DNA from: Thalassotalea ponticola
Lineage (GTDB): Bacteria > Pseudomonadota > Gammaproteobacteria > Enterobacterales > Alteromonadaceae
Reading direction: 5' to 3'
NCBI RefSeq assembly: GCF_041379045.1
Contig: NZ_CP166871.1
Span: forward strand, 558,001 to 622,000
DNA: 64,000 bases
Position numbers and translations under genes: made by a program. Positions within the stretch are counted from its first letter, which is position 1. Every line of letters begins with the position of its first letter. The notes below the pieces were generated by a model, which was not told the origin of the DNA, made no database searches, and saw only the letters and a program-made list of their open reading frames with translations. Positions 1 to 9,905 of the stretch are shown here, in pieces.

Positions 1-1916
1 TCTTCGTAAACAGCGCGCGCGGTAACACAGGTGTGTTCAAACGCATCTAAGGCGTTGTGGTACCAATTTAACAACATCGATTGCGGAGATTGATCAAAAT
101 ACGGCACGTGAATGGAGATGTCATGTTGCTGACCAATGCGATCGAGTCGACCGATGCGCTGCTCAAGTAGATCGGGATTAGTTGGTAAATCAAATAGCAC
201 CAGTTGATGAGCGAACTGGAAATTGCGACCTTCCGAGCCAATCTCCGAACACAACAACACTTGTGCGGCCTCCTCTGTTTGGGCAAAGTAAGCAGCTGCT
301 CTGTCTCGTTCAAAAATGCTCATACCTTCGTGGAAAACCGCGCCTCGTATGCCCTCTCTTACCCGAAGAGCCTGCTCGAGATCTTTTGCTGTTTGCGCAT
401 GGGCACAAATCACCAGTACCTTTAGCTGTCGGTCACTGTTGAGTAATTCTATCAAGTACTCAACTCGCGGATCAAAGTCGCTCCAATTGTCTTGACGAGG
501 TTCCAAATGGTAGAGAATTTCAGGGGTAAACAACGAATTTACCGCCGCTGATTCAGTGCGCTGAGAAATCCAATCCGTCATCACCTCATCGTAGGGCTCC
601 GGTAGTTCGAGCGCTTTGGCGAGTAGCTGACGCTTGGGGAAGCCCTTGATCGTATTACGCGAGTTTCTAAACAAAATACGCCCCGTGCCGTGGCGGTCTA
701 ACAACATGGCGATTAATGCCTGTTTCGCCTCATTGCGTTGTTCATCGGAGCCGTTTAACTGAGCTAACAGAGTACTAATATCGGTAGGCGCAACGAGTTG
801 TTGCAACACCTGTGTTTGTTGCTCGCTTAGATGCTGTTCAGCCAATATACTATTGGCAGCCTGAGCGACGTGCTGATACGATTTCTCTTCTTCAAGAAAT
901 GCCGGATAATCGTAAAAGCGGTTACTATCGAGTAAGCGTAAGCGGGCAAAGTGACTTTCGTGACCTAGCTGATCTGGAGTGGCGGTGAGCAGTAATACAC
1001 CGGGAATGTTTTGCGCCAAAATATCAATACATTGATACTCTAGTGATGGCTCAGTTGCTGACCACTCTAAGTGATGGGCTTCATCAACCACCAACAGATC
1101 CCAGTCTTCGTTCGCGATATTTTCGAATTGCTCGGCGTTGTGAGAAAGAAAATTGAGATTGACTAGCACCAACTGCTCACTGCTGAACGGGTTGTCGCCG
1201 GCTTCGTATTGTTGACAGCGCTCTTCGTCAAAAATACTGAATTTAAGGTTGAAACGGCGCAGCATTTCCACCAACCACTGATGCATTAGCGATTCTGGTA
1301 CGGCAATCAGTACCCGTTGTGCTCGGCCAGATACCAGTTGTTGATGAATAATTAAGCCCGCCTCGATGGTCTTGCCCAAGCCGACTTCATCGGCGAGTAA
1401 TACCCTAGGTGCGTAACGCTTGCCAACCTCTTCGGCAATGTGCAGTTGGTGGGGAATGAGCGATACCCGGCCACCGAGCAAGCCAGTCAGCTCAGATTGC
1501 TGTTGCTGAAATTGATATTGCAATGATGATTTGCGCAGTTGGTACCAGTCGAGGCGATCAAATTGGCCGTTGAGCAGGCGATCATGTGGTTTGTTAAACT
1601 TAATGAAGTGATCGAGCATCATCTCTTTTAATGAGACTACGTCACCGGTGTCGGTACGCTCGCCAATATAGGTGTACAAGTCACCATCAATCTGTACTTG
1701 AGAAACCGTAATACTAAAGTTTTCATGCGATGGGATCACATCGCCAACGGCAAAGGTTACGCGAGTAAGTGGTGCATCTTTGATTGCATACTGTCGTGAT
1801 TCGCCGGTGGCCGTGTAGAGGATGGTGACAAAGCGTCCAGATACATCGACAACGGTACCTAAACCTTGATCAGACTCGCTGTCGCTGATCCAACGCTGAC
1901 CCAAAGAAAACGTCAT
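1..1916 (-). CDS. rapA: RNA polymerase-associated ATPase RapA (C-terminus beyond window edge)
   Basis: SWI2/SNF2-type ATPase that binds RNA polymerase and helps recycle it after transcription. My translation from the ATG at 1916 gives about 638 residues of an expected roughly 950; the 3' part lies outside the window. The N-terminus opens MTFSLGQRWISD and is followed by the RapA-type Tudor-like region. A helicase Walker A motif (DEVGLGKT) and a DEAH box (VVDEAHHLEW) follow, and later the helicase C part with EGRNFQFAHQ and QRIGRLDRIGQ. It is divergent from the phoH-like gene. Identity is confident because motif order and N-terminus both match RapA rather than other SNF2 proteins. Confidence 0.93.
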   Translation of the reverse strand, partial: MTFSLGQRWISDSESDQGLGTVVDVSGRFVTILYTATGESRQYAIKDAPLTRVTFAVGDVIPSHENFSITVSQVQIDGDLYTYIGERTDTGDVVSLKEMMLDHFIKFNKPHDRLLNGQFDRLDWYQLRKSSLQYQFQQQQSELTGLLGGRVSLIPHQLHIAEEVGKRYAPRVLLADEVGLGKTIEAGLIIHQQLVSGRAQRVLIAVPESLMHQWLVEMLRRFNLKFSIFDEERCQQYEAGDNPFSSEQLVLVNLNFLSHNAEQFENIANEDWDLLVVDEAHHLEWSATEPSLEYQCIDILAQNIPGVLLLTATPDQLGHESHFARLRLLDSNRFYDYPAFLEEEKSYQHVAQAANSILAEQHLSEQQTQVLQQLVAPTDISTLLAQLNGSDEQRNEAKQALIAMLLDRHGTGRILFRNSRNTIKGFPKRQLLAKALELPEPYDEVMTDWISQRTESAAVNSLFTPEILYHLEPRQDNWSDFDPRVEYLIELLNSDRQLKVLVICAHAQTAKDLEQALRVREGIRGAVFHEGMSIFERDRAAAYFAQTEEAAQVLLCSEIGSEGRNFQFAHQLVLFDLPTNPDLLEQRIGRLDRIGQQHDISIHVPYFDQSPQSMLLNWYHNALDAFEHTCVTARAVYE

Positions 1917-2340
1917 AATAAAAAGACTCCAAAGTAAGAGCAATGCAAAAAGGGGCGCTATGGTAACGACTCAGAAACAAGTTTTCACCTGTTTATTCAG
2001 CATGAGTAGGGTGTTTGCCTAGTTACTAAGCAGGTATGAGGCAATCGTCGCTGCTGTCTACTCGTCATACCTTCTATATCGTTGCTATCGCTGGTTGTTG
2101 TATCGTTGAAGCAATATACCGTCACCGCGCAGTAAATATAAATAAGCATAGATTCAATTTAAAAATCTTCATCTATATTTGGCTTTTGCTACTTGTAACT
2201 TGGTTAAAAAACTGTCAAATTGAAGTTAAGGATGTCAACAAGGAGGAACAATACAAAGCACCCATTTTAGCGAATGCTGCTCTGCCAACAAACCGAGGCA
2301 ACAACATTCAGTTAAGTCACTAAGCGCTGTAGGACACACT
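1917..2340. other. Divergent intergenic region between rapA and the phoH-like gene
   Basis: This 424-base stretch separates two divergent genes and must hold both promoters. It is AT-rich between about 2130 and 2220. An open frame of 95 codons (2036-2323) crosses it, but its product has no recognisable domain and low-complexity composition, so I do not call it a gene. The phoH-like start at 2341 is preceded by AGGA at a suitable distance. Confidence 0.5.
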
Positions 2341-3723
2341 ATGACAGAAAAACCAATCATCTACGTATTAGATACCAACATCCTCCTTCACGAACCATTC
2401 GCGTTTCTTTCCTTTGACGAGCACGACGTCGTTGTACCCATGACGGTACTCGAAGAACTCGATAGCATTAAAGATAGAGCCAAAGACGTTAGTCGCGATG
2501 CCAGAGTGGCAATTCGCGCGCTAGAAGACACCCTTAAAGACGCATCACCAGAGCAAGTGCTCGCCGGTGTGCCGCTGCCCAATACCAATGAAGAGCACAC
2601 GCAACCAGGGCGCTTATCAATTTTTAACGATTTTGGTTTGAAGCAGAAAAAAGGGGCGTTATCTCATAACGACAACGACAATCGAATTATTAATACCGCA
2701 CTGTACTTACAAGAGCACAATCCCGATAAACGCGTGGTATTGGTAACTAAAGACATTAATATGCGCCTTAAAGGCAAGGGCGCAGGCGTCGCGTATGTTG
2801 AGGATTACCGCAGTGATCAATTAGTTGATGATATCAAGTTTCTCACTAAGGGATACCACAAGTTTGAAGGGGATTTTTGGCAGAATATCAAAGAGTGTGA
2901 GAGCGAGACCACGGGTCGTTATACCCAACACTTATTGGACAAAGATATATTACCCAGTGCTTTTTTAAACGAATACTTAGTCGACGATGAGAAAACATTC
3001 GCCGGTAAAATCGTTGGCATTGAAGATGAAAAAATGCTGGTACAAGACCTCGGTTACGAGCGTTTAATGGGGCGCAGTGCGTGGGGCATACATCCGAAAA
3101 ATATCTACCAAGGAATGGCGTTTGACGCGCTTTTAGATCCGGATATCGATTTGGTTATTCTAACTGGACCAGCCGGTTGTGGTAAGACTTTATTAGCGTT
3201 GGCTAGTGCGTTAGAAAACGTCGTTGAGCGCGGTCTCTATGAAAAAATCATTGTCACTCGTTCTACTCCAGACATTGCTGAATCAATCGGTTTTTTACCC
3301 GGTACAGAAGAAGAAAAGATGGCTCCTTGGTTAGCAGCCATTACCGATTCATTAGAAGTGTTACACAAACAAGATGAAAGTATGCACGGCAGTATGAATT
3401 ACATTATGGAAAAGGCCAACATTCAGTTTAAATCGGTCAACTTTATGCGCGGACGAAGTTTACAAAACGCGGTTGTCATCCTCGATGAATGTCAAAACCT
3501 TACTGCGGCTCAGTTAAAGACGATCATCACCCGCTGTGGCGAGGGTACGAAAATGATTTGCTCGGGTAACTTGGCGCAAATTGATAGTAACTACCTCACC
3601 GCGTTAACCTCAGGTTTAACCTATATTGTTGAGCGCTTTAAAGATTATCCTGGTAGTGCAACGGTCAACTTAAACGGAGTGGTGAGAAGCTCATTAGCCT
3701 CATTTGCTGAAGAAAACCTGTAA
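2341..3723 (+). CDS. PhoH family protein with N-terminal PIN domain
   Basis: 460 residues with two domains. The N-terminal PIN nuclease-like domain (about 1-150) has the first acidic motif in VLDTNILLHEP and a later VTKDINMRLK motif. The C-terminal PhoH ATPase domain (about 230-455) has Walker A GPAGCGKT near residue 277 and a Walker B-like ILDECQN near 380. PIN-PhoH proteins (PhoH2 type) are described as RNA helicase/RNases; the exact role here is not known. The gene stands alone, with AGGA upstream of the ATG and a strong terminator at 3753-3778. Confidence 0.9.
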   Translation: MTEKPIIYVLDTNILLHEPFAFLSFDEHDVVVPMTVLEELDSIKDRAKDVSRDARVAIRALEDTLKDASPEQVLAGVPLPNTNEEHTQPGRLSIFNDFGLKQKKGALSHNDNDNRIINTALYLQEHNPDKRVVLVTKDINMRLKGKGAGVAYVEDYRSDQLVDDIKFLTKGYHKFEGDFWQNIKECESETTGRYTQHLLDKDILPSAFLNEYLVDDEKTFAGKIVGIEDEKMLVQDLGYERLMGRSAWGIHPKNIYQGMAFDALLDPDIDLVILTGPAGCGKTLLALASALENVVERGLYEKIIVTRSTPDIAESIGFLPGTEEEKMAPWLAAITDSLEVLHKQDESMHGSMNYIMEKANIQFKSVNFMRGRSLQNAVVILDECQNLTAAQLKTIITRCGEGTKMICSGNLAQIDSNYLTALTSGLTYIVERFKDYPGSATVNLNGVVRSSLASFAEENL

Positions 3724-3752
3724 GGTATTGATAAAACCTTAAGCCAAATAAT

Positions 3753-3779
3753 AAAAAGCCAGCATTTGCTGGCTTTTTA
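3753..3779 (+). terminator. Rho-independent terminator after the phoH-like gene
   Basis: A perfect stem of AAAAAGCCAGC against GCTGGCTTTTT with a short loop ends in a T run, 30 bases after the stop codon. Confidence 0.85.
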
Positions 3780-4015
3780 GTCTTAATCCCCTCTGCTGCT
3801 AGCACGTATACTGGCAAAGCCGACTCATAAAAAAATGCAATTAATACTTTACCTTAAATAAAATTTATCGCAGTATTCAAACAGTTGTTTAAATTAATGG
3901 TTTTAATTGGTGGTTTGAATTTTGACTGTCTACACTGGTCTAAATCACCGTAGCAATCGTTTTTTATAATATAAACAAAGATTAAGTCGAAGCATATACA
4001 GTTAAGGAGAGCACC

Positions 4016-5791
4016 ATGGCCGATTACAAAGCACCGTTAGACGATATGAATTTTCTGTTATACGACGTGTTTAATGCGGAGCAACTGTGGGCTGAGAGTG
4101 AAGCGTTAAGCGAGTACCTTGACCGCGATACCTCGGATGCTATTTTGCAAGAGTGTGCCAAGATCGCTGAGCAGGAAATTGCGCCAATTAGTCGCCAAGG
4201 CGATGAAATAGGTATTCAGTTTGATCATGGTAAAGTCACCACCCCGCCCGGTTTTAAGCAAGCATTTACAACCTATTCCGAAGGTGGCTGGATAGGCCTT
4301 GGCGGTGAGGTAGAACACGGCGGTATGGGCATGCCAAAGATGTTGACGGCGTTGCAAGAGGAAATTGTTTGTTCCGCTGACATGGCATTCTCTTTGTACC
4401 CAGGGTTAACCTCAGGAGCCTGTTTATTGTTGGCTAAGCACGGCAGTGATGAGCTTAAACAACGCTTTTTACCTAACATGTACAGCGGACAGTGGGCCGG
4501 TACTATGTGTTTGACCGAGGCCCATGCCGGTACCGATTTAGGGATGATGCGCACCAAGGCTGAGCCGTGTGCCGATGGCAGCTATCAACTGACTGGGTCG
4601 AAGATTTTTATTACTGGTGGAGAGCAAGACTTAACCGAAAATATCATCCACTTGGTGTTGGCGAAATTACCTGACGCACCGGCGGGTTCTAAAGGCATTT
4701 CACTGTTTTTAGTGCCCAAACTCAAAGTTAACGACGACGGCAGTTTAGGTGAGCACAATGGCGTAGTGTGCGGTAGCACGGAGCACAAAATGGGCATCCA
4801 CGCGTCCGCCACGTGTGTTCTTAATTTTGACCAAGCGCAAGGCTATTTAGTTGGTGAAGTAAACCAGGGGTTAGCCTGTATGTTCACGATGATGAACTAT
4901 GAGCGCATTGGCGTTGGTATTCAAGGGCTAGGTGCTGGCGTGCGGTCATACCAGAATGCGCTTGAATACGCCAAGGAGCGAATTCAAGGTCGTAGCCTTA
5001 GTGGTGCCAAAAGCCCCGAGCAAGCCGCTGACTCAATAATGGTACACGGTGATGTAAGACGCATGCTACTGTCGATGAAAGCGCTCAACGAAGGTAATCG
5101 AGCATTGGCTATGTATGTCTCTAAGCAACTCGACTTAAGTCAGTATGGCAGTGGTGTTGAGCAACAAAAAGGCGGTGCACTAACCGCGTTAATGACGCCT
5201 TTGGCGAAGGCGTTTTTCACTGACGTTGGTTTGGAAAATACCATAGCTGGACAACAAGTACTCGGTGGACATGGTTATATTCGAGAATGGGGACAGGAAC
5301 AGTTAGTGCGCGACGCGCGTATTGCCCAAATCTACGAAGGTACCAATGGCGTACAAGCCATGGATTTGATTGGTCGTAAACTAGCTGCCAACAAGGGCCA
5401 ATATATCGGCTTGTTCGTTGATGAAGTCAGACAGTTTATCGAAAGCCACCACAGTGATCGACAGTTGGCTGAATTTATTGAACCATTAGCCGCTGCGATT
5501 GACGATTTAGTTAACTTAACGCAATCCATTTTAACCAGCGCCGCCGACAACCCAGAGCAGCTTGGCAGTGCTGCCAATGACTACTTACACGTGTTTGGTT
5601 ATACGGCATTAGCATATATGTGGGCGCTAATGGCGAAAGCGGCGCAAGGAAAACAAGGCGACTTTTATCGAGCCAAGTTGATCACCGCACGCTATTTCTT
5701 CGCGCGCATACTGCCTCGTCGTCAATCTCTGGCTCAAAGCGCGGCCAGTAGTGCGAGTTTATTATTTGAGTTAGAAGACGACTTATTTTAA
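4016..5791 (+). CDS. Large acyl-CoA dehydrogenase (DmdC/FadE-like, about 600-residue class)
   Basis: A flavin-dependent acyl-CoA dehydrogenase of 591 residues that oxidises a CoA thioester to its enoyl form. The N-terminus (YKAPLDDMNFLLYDVF) matches the extra N-terminal domain of the long class. Family motifs are CLTEAHAGTDLG, GGHGYIREW and YEGTNGVQAMDL, the last holding the likely catalytic Glu near residue 440. About 130 extra C-terminal residues match the acetyl-CoA-dehydrogenase-like C-terminal domain. This class includes 3-methylmercaptopropionyl-CoA dehydrogenase DmdC and several fatty acyl-CoA dehydrogenases, so the substrate cannot be fixed. The start has a strong AAGGAG seven bases upstream. 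It is monocistronic with no beta-oxidation neighbours. Confidence 0.88.
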   Translation: MADYKAPLDDMNFLLYDVFNAEQLWAESEALSEYLDRDTSDAILQECAKIAEQEIAPISRQGDEIGIQFDHGKVTTPPGFKQAFTTYSEGGWIGLGGEVEHGGMGMPKMLTALQEEIVCSADMAFSLYPGLTSGACLLLAKHGSDELKQRFLPNMYSGQWAGTMCLTEAHAGTDLGMMRTKAEPCADGSYQLTGSKIFITGGEQDLTENIIHLVLAKLPDAPAGSKGISLFLVPKLKVNDDGSLGEHNGVVCGSTEHKMGIHASATCVLNFDQAQGYLVGEVNQGLACMFTMMNYERIGVGIQGLGAGVRSYQNALEYAKERIQGRSLSGAKSPEQAADSIMVHGDVRRMLLSMKALNEGNRALAMYVSKQLDLSQYGSGVEQQKGGALTALMTPLAKAFFTDVGLENTIAGQQVLGGHGYIREWGQEQLVRDARIAQIYEGTNGVQAMDLIGRKLAANKGQYIGLFVDEVRQFIESHHSDRQLAEFIEPLAAAIDDLVNLTQSILTSAADNPEQLGSAANDYLHVFGYTALAYMWALMAKAAQGKQGDFYRAKLITARYFFARILPRRQSLAQSAASSASLLFELEDDLF

Positions 5792-6148
5792 CCTCGTTAA
5801 ATGCGCAGTGTCGCGGCTTGGCACTGCGCTATTAGTGACGATAAGAGCAGGCAGCAAGCGCATCTGTTCACGGGCAAGCAAATAGCCCTAAACGGTGACT
5901 GTGTTCACCTTAAACAGGCGCCTTAACAGGTAGGTAACCAAGGCCGAACGACGTTTGACGTGGTAGGTGTCACAAGTTTTTATCCATTGTTACAAATGTA
6001 AACAGCATTACTCACTGATATGGGCTAGCATACAAAGTAGGACATTGTTTTAATTGATTGTTAGTCGGCTTGGTTAACAGGGGCGAACGGCAAGGGGAAA
6101 TCCGCCGCCGTCGCACAGTAACACCAACCACCTTTTGAGTTGCTCATC
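5792..6148. other. Intergenic region with a GC-rich hairpin
   Basis: 357 bases without a credible gene. A hairpin with perfect 8-base arms (GCGCAGTG at 5802-5809, CACTGCGC at 5821-5828) lies just after the acyl-CoA dehydrogenase stop. It has no following T run, so it may be an mRNA 3' stabiliser or a weak terminator. The rest presumably carries the promoter of the response regulator; I see no clear -35/-10 pair. Confidence 0.4.
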
Positions 6149-6886
6149 ATGAACAAAGAATTCACATCAGCCAGTGAGTTTTCCACCATTATGATTGTCG
6201 AAGATGACAAAGTGTTGTCGTCTTTATTAAAGTCATATTTAGAAAAATCTGCGCACGTCGTTCATCAAGTGTTTCGCGGTGATCAAGCGGTTCGAAATCA
6301 ATTAAAAATTCAACCTGACTTAATTATTTTAGATATCAACCTACCGGGCAAAGATGGCTTTAATGTGTGCCATGAATTGCGCTCCACCTACAGTGGTCCC
6401 GTATTATTCCTTACTTCAAGTGCCAGCGAAGCCGAACAATTGGCCGCGTTTAATGTTGGTGCAGATGCCTACATCACCAAGCCAGCCAGTCCACAACTCA
6501 TCGTTGCCCATATCGAAGCCCTGTTGCGTCGCAGTAAAGGCAAAAATGCATTGGCGAACAGACAAAAGGTTATCGTTGGCGATATCAGTTTGAGTCCCGG
6601 TGAACAGCAGTGTGAGGTCAATGGCAAACCGGTATCGCTGAGCGTTTTCGAGTTTGAATTGTTGAGCTTATTGATGTTTAACGCCGACAAAGTGTTAACT
6701 CGAGACGATATATACAAATTATTACTGGGCCGTGAATACGATGGCTCGGAACGATCGGTTGATGTGCGTTTGTCTCGTTTGCGCGATAAATTGGAACGTC
6801 ACGGCGTTACGCAAACGCAAATTAAAACGATTTGGGGCAAGGGGTACTTGTTGACCGCTCAGTCTCAGTCGTCAGCAGAGACCTAG
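6149..6886 (+). CDS. OmpR/PhoB-type response regulator, orphan
   Basis: 245 residues from the ATG chosen; an in-frame TTG lies three codons upstream at 6140, and neither start has a strong ribosome site. The receiver domain (about 12-125) has acidic EDD near its start, the phospho-acceptor Asp in LIILDINLPG near residue 62 and the conserved Lys in ITKP near 111. The C-terminal winged helix (about 145-240) ends in the typical IKTIWGKGYLL. It should be a DNA-binding regulator controlled by a sensor kinase, but no kinase gene is adjacent, so partner and targets are unknown. Confidence 0.88.
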   Translation: MNKEFTSASEFSTIMIVEDDKVLSSLLKSYLEKSAHVVHQVFRGDQAVRNQLKIQPDLIILDINLPGKDGFNVCHELRSTYSGPVLFLTSSASEAEQLAAFNVGADAYITKPASPQLIVAHIEALLRRSKGKNALANRQKVIVGDISLSPGEQQCEVNGKPVSLSVFEFELLSLLMFNADKVLTRDDIYKLLLGREYDGSERSVDVRLSRLRDKLERHGVTQTQIKTIWGKGYLLTAQSQSSAET

Positions 6887-6993
6887 TAGGCATACCGAAC
6901 GCAAATCTACGTAGGTGCGTTTTAACGGTTGTGGTGGTTAAAGTTCATTAATATGTATTCCATTACAGATAAATCACTAGTGCGGTTTCTGGC

Positions 6994-7239
6994 TTAGTGA
7001 TGTGGTTGAGTTTGTCGTCGATGCTGTTGCAATATCGCAATACCGGCAATGGTTATTGATAACGACACCATACCTGTGACCAAAAAGCTGTACGCAAATG
7101 GTATCCATTGAAGTAATTCGACGATATTCCAAACGCAGGTGGTAAAACCAAATGTTGCTAAGAATAATGCCAAAGCGTACACCGTTGGTGCTAAGGCGAA
7201 AATTTTGCTTTCCTGCTCAATAAACGTTTTTAAAAACAC
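6994..7239 (-). CDS. Small two-helix membrane protein of unknown function
   Basis: An 81-residue product from a GTG start at 7239, preceded at short spacing by AAAGGA. Two hydrophobic segments (about 15-37 and 45-70) are separated by a short polar loop, and the tail is basic and His/Gln-rich. I recognise no family. It lies just downstream of the TonB-dependent receptor on the same strand, separated by a hairpin at 7261-7288 that leaves no room for a separate promoter. It is probably expressed by read-through or from the 3' part of the receptor gene. It may be a real small gene or a fortuitous frame. Confidence 0.45.
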   Translation of the reverse strand: MFLKTFIEQESKIFALAPTVYALALFLATFGFTTCVWNIVELLQWIPFAYSFLVTGMVSLSITIAGIAILQQHRRQTQPHH

Positions 7240-7260
7240 GATCCTTTCCGTAGATTAAAG

Positions 7261-7289
7261 AAAAGCGATGGCAAGGCCATCGCTTTTTG
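7261..7289 (-). terminator. Rho-independent terminator after the TonB-dependent receptor gene
   Basis: The stem AAAGCGATGGC/GCCATCGCTTT has A/T runs on both sides, so it could work in either direction. It lies 13 bases beyond the receptor stop codon. Confidence 0.8.
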
Positions 7290-7301
7290 TTGTCTACTCG
7301 A

Positions 7302-9905
7302 TTAAAACTTAACCGTAGCTCTTGCAAAGAACGTACGACCTTTCGTGTCGTATGTGTATGCATCGGTGTTAGCGTCGTTATTACCTGTGTAGTAAGGCGC
7401 CGCTTTATCAAATAAGTTATTAACACCCGCTGACAAGGTTACACTATCTGTTAGGTGATATGAACCGTTGATGTCGTGGTATACAACACTTGGTGTTGTC
7501 GGTGCATAACACGATGAAGCATCGGCTAAACACTTATAGCTATCCATACCTGAGATGTAACGCATTTGATAGCCTGCACTCCAATCTGCTGCTGACACGT
7601 CAACACTCAAGTTAGACTTAAGTTTGGCATAACCACCACTACCGCTGGTAATGATACCTACGTAGTCGATTGCATCTTCAGTCGCTTGGATTTCGTACTT
7701 GCTTAAGTACGTTGAATCAAGGCTCGCTTTCCAATCAAGATCAAATGCAACAAATGAGTAAGCAAGGTTTAAGTCAACGCCGGCAGTGCTCTCAGCACCA
7801 ATGTTTTGCAATTGGTTGTTAAAGCTAATGCGCGTCGTGCTATCAATGCTGATATCTGCTGATTGACACAGTGCTGTCTCGCTATTTATAAGGCTACCAT
7901 CAGTACCTAAACACTGGTCTGCAATGTACTGTGAGCTTACTTGCGTAATTGAGTTAGTGATATCAATATCATAGTAGTCAGCGGTGATCGATAAACCGTC
8001 AAACCACTCAGGCTCGTAAACCACACCAAAGGTTACTGTATCTGCTTCTTCAGGCGTTAGGTTCGGGTTACCACCAACCGTTACAATGGCTTGCGATTGC
8101 GTTGATGCATCGTGATCAACTTGGTTAAACGATGGAGACGCACCGCCGAATAGCTCATCAACTGATGGCGCACGGAAAGCGGTAGACGCTACTGAACGCA
8201 GCATTAATTCGTCATTTACTTTCCAAGTTAAACCAAGTTTCCAAGTAGCATCGCTACCAAACGTCGAGTAGTCAAATGCGCGAACAGCGGTACTGATTTC
8301 CACGTGTTCAGCTAGTGGCGCATCAGCAAGCACTGGAATCGCTAGCTCTAGGTACGCTTCGTTTACGTCGTACTCACCAGCAGTTGGCTCTTGTTTTGGA
8401 TCGTTAGCCATGCCTTGTGCTGTTAGTGAATCAGGGGTAAACCACGCTTTTTCTGTGCGTGATTCGATACCCGCTGCAAAGCCCATGTAACCAGCAGGAA
8501 GCTCCATTAACTCACCCGCTAGTGATGCGCTAATGTTTAACATTTCGCTACCGCCACTGTTCAGCTCAGTGTATACATAGCCACTTGCATTTTCTGGCGC
8601 CCAAGAGTCTTGTGTTAGAGGGTTAAATTTACCCGCTTCAATATCTTGTTGGATCATGCCCATGTTGTGTAAGTTGGCAACGGTATCTACCGAGTCGTTG
8701 CGACCAAAAGTGATCGCCGCATCCCAAGTCCAACCATTGTCAAATTCACCTTCAAGACCTGCTACTACGCGCACCGTATCAACATTTTGACCAAATACAC
8801 GAGGACCAGTATCGCTCATGCGACGACCGTAAGAGATGTCATCGCCGTACTCAATACCGTAATCAAGTAGCGAGTCACCCATCCAGTCTTGGTAAGTAAA
8901 GTCAAACCATACCGGTTGTGGTGCCATTTGCTGTTGTGACCAACGCTTAGAATAGGTTGTTTCTAAAAACATCATGGTGTAGTCAGCAACTTCATAGCTA
9001 CCTAAACCAGTGACGTTTAATTTTTTCATTGGCGTGTAAAGGAAGCTTTCAGGGTTGTAGTTGTAGCGATCGCTGTTGGTAAAATCATGCCAACCGCCAT
9101 CGGCTTCGCCTTGCAAGCTTTCATCGCCAGACCAAATGTGACCATATGGCGTGTAACTTGAACCACCGCACACTAGGCCTAAGTTGCCGTTCTCATCAGT
9201 TTCTTCGCGGTAGTCACACTTACTTGTATCGCGATCAGCCATGCCGATTGAACCGCGGTCCATGTATTGAACGCCAACAACCACATTACCTTTGTCGAAT
9301 GAACCACCCATAGTAAAGTCGATGCTTACTTCTTCGCCATCGCCTTCACCGGTAATGCTACCAGCGGTGTTTAATTCAAAGCCTTCAAAATCTTTTTTCA
9401 AGATAATGTTAACAACACCGGCTACTGCATCAGAGCCGTATACGGCAGACGCGCCGTCTTTTAGTACTTCAACGCGTTTGATCATCGATACAGGGATGGT
9501 GTTTAAATCAACGGTAGAGGCCGCGCCGGTACCTGAATTGATCATACGACGACCGTTAACCAATACTAGCGTACGGTTTGAACCTAAGCCGCGTAGGTTG
9601 ATGGTTGCATTACCACCAGAACCATTGTTGATACCTGGGTTGCTCATAGCACCGCCAGCTGCGGTTGTTTTTTGCAATACTTGGTCGATTGAAGTCGCAC
9701 CTGATTGCAAGATAGCCTCAGCACCGATAACGGTTACTGGGCTTGCCGTTTCCATATCGGCACGTTTGATGCGAGAACCTGTTACTTCAATGCGTTCTAC
9801 CGACGCCATTTCGTTCTCTTGAGCTTGGGCATGGCTAGCAACCATAGCGGTTGACGCTGCAGCACCCAAGGTTAGTACTCTTGTTATTACGTTTTTAGCA
9901 AACAT
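7302..9905 (-). CDS. TonB-dependent outer-membrane receptor
   Basis: An 867-residue receptor for TonB-energised uptake across the outer membrane. The signal peptide ends near residue 28 (SHAQA). A short segment and a plug domain follow (about 35-180), with SVERIEVTGSRIKRADME, the plug signature INLRGLGSNRTLVLVNGRR and VEVLKDGASAVYGSDAVAGV. The beta-barrel runs to a terminal aromatic residue (RATVKF). The style matches the large marine group of receptors used for sugars, peptides or other organics rather than a classic siderophore receptor. No substrate genes are next to it, so the ligand is unknown. The start has AGGAG upstream. Confidence 0.9.
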   Translation of the reverse strand: MFAKNVITRVLTLGAAASTAMVASHAQAQENEMASVERIEVTGSRIKRADMETASPVTVIGAEAILQSGATSIDQVLQKTTAAGGAMSNPGINNGSGGNATINLRGLGSNRTLVLVNGRRMINSGTGAASTVDLNTIPVSMIKRVEVLKDGASAVYGSDAVAGVVNIILKKDFEGFELNTAGSITGEGDGEEVSIDFTMGGSFDKGNVVVGVQYMDRGSIGMADRDTSKCDYREETDENGNLGLVCGGSSYTPYGHIWSGDESLQGEADGGWHDFTNSDRYNYNPESFLYTPMKKLNVTGLGSYEVADYTMMFLETTYSKRWSQQQMAPQPVWFDFTYQDWMGDSLLDYGIEYGDDISYGRRMSDTGPRVFGQNVDTVRVVAGLEGEFDNGWTWDAAITFGRNDSVDTVANLHNMGMIQQDIEAGKFNPLTQDSWAPENASGYVYTELNSGGSEMLNISASLAGELMELPAGYMGFAAGIESRTEKAWFTPDSLTAQGMANDPKQEPTAGEYDVNEAYLELAIPVLADAPLAEHVEISTAVRAFDYSTFGSDATWKLGLTWKVNDELMLRSVASTAFRAPSVDELFGGASPSFNQVDHDASTQSQAIVTVGGNPNLTPEEADTVTFGVVYEPEWFDGLSITADYYDIDITNSITQVSSQYIADQCLGTDGSLINSETALCQSADISIDSTTRISFNNQLQNIGAESTAGVDLNLAYSFVAFDLDWKASLDSTYLSKYEIQATEDAIDYVGIITSGSGGYAKLKSNLSVDVSAADWSAGYQMRYISGMDSYKCLADASSCYAPTTPSVVYHDINGSYHLTDSVTLSAGVNNLFDKAAPYYTGNNDANTDAYTYDTKGRTFFARATVKF

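Noticed and set aside
2036..2323. 95-codon frame upstream of the phoH-like gene
   Set aside because: No recognisable domain, AT-driven composition, no good ribosome site, and it fills the region that must hold two divergent promoters.
9292..9822. 176-codon plus-strand frame opposite the TonB receptor gene
   Set aside because: It is entirely antisense to the conserved plug domain and has shadow-like composition.
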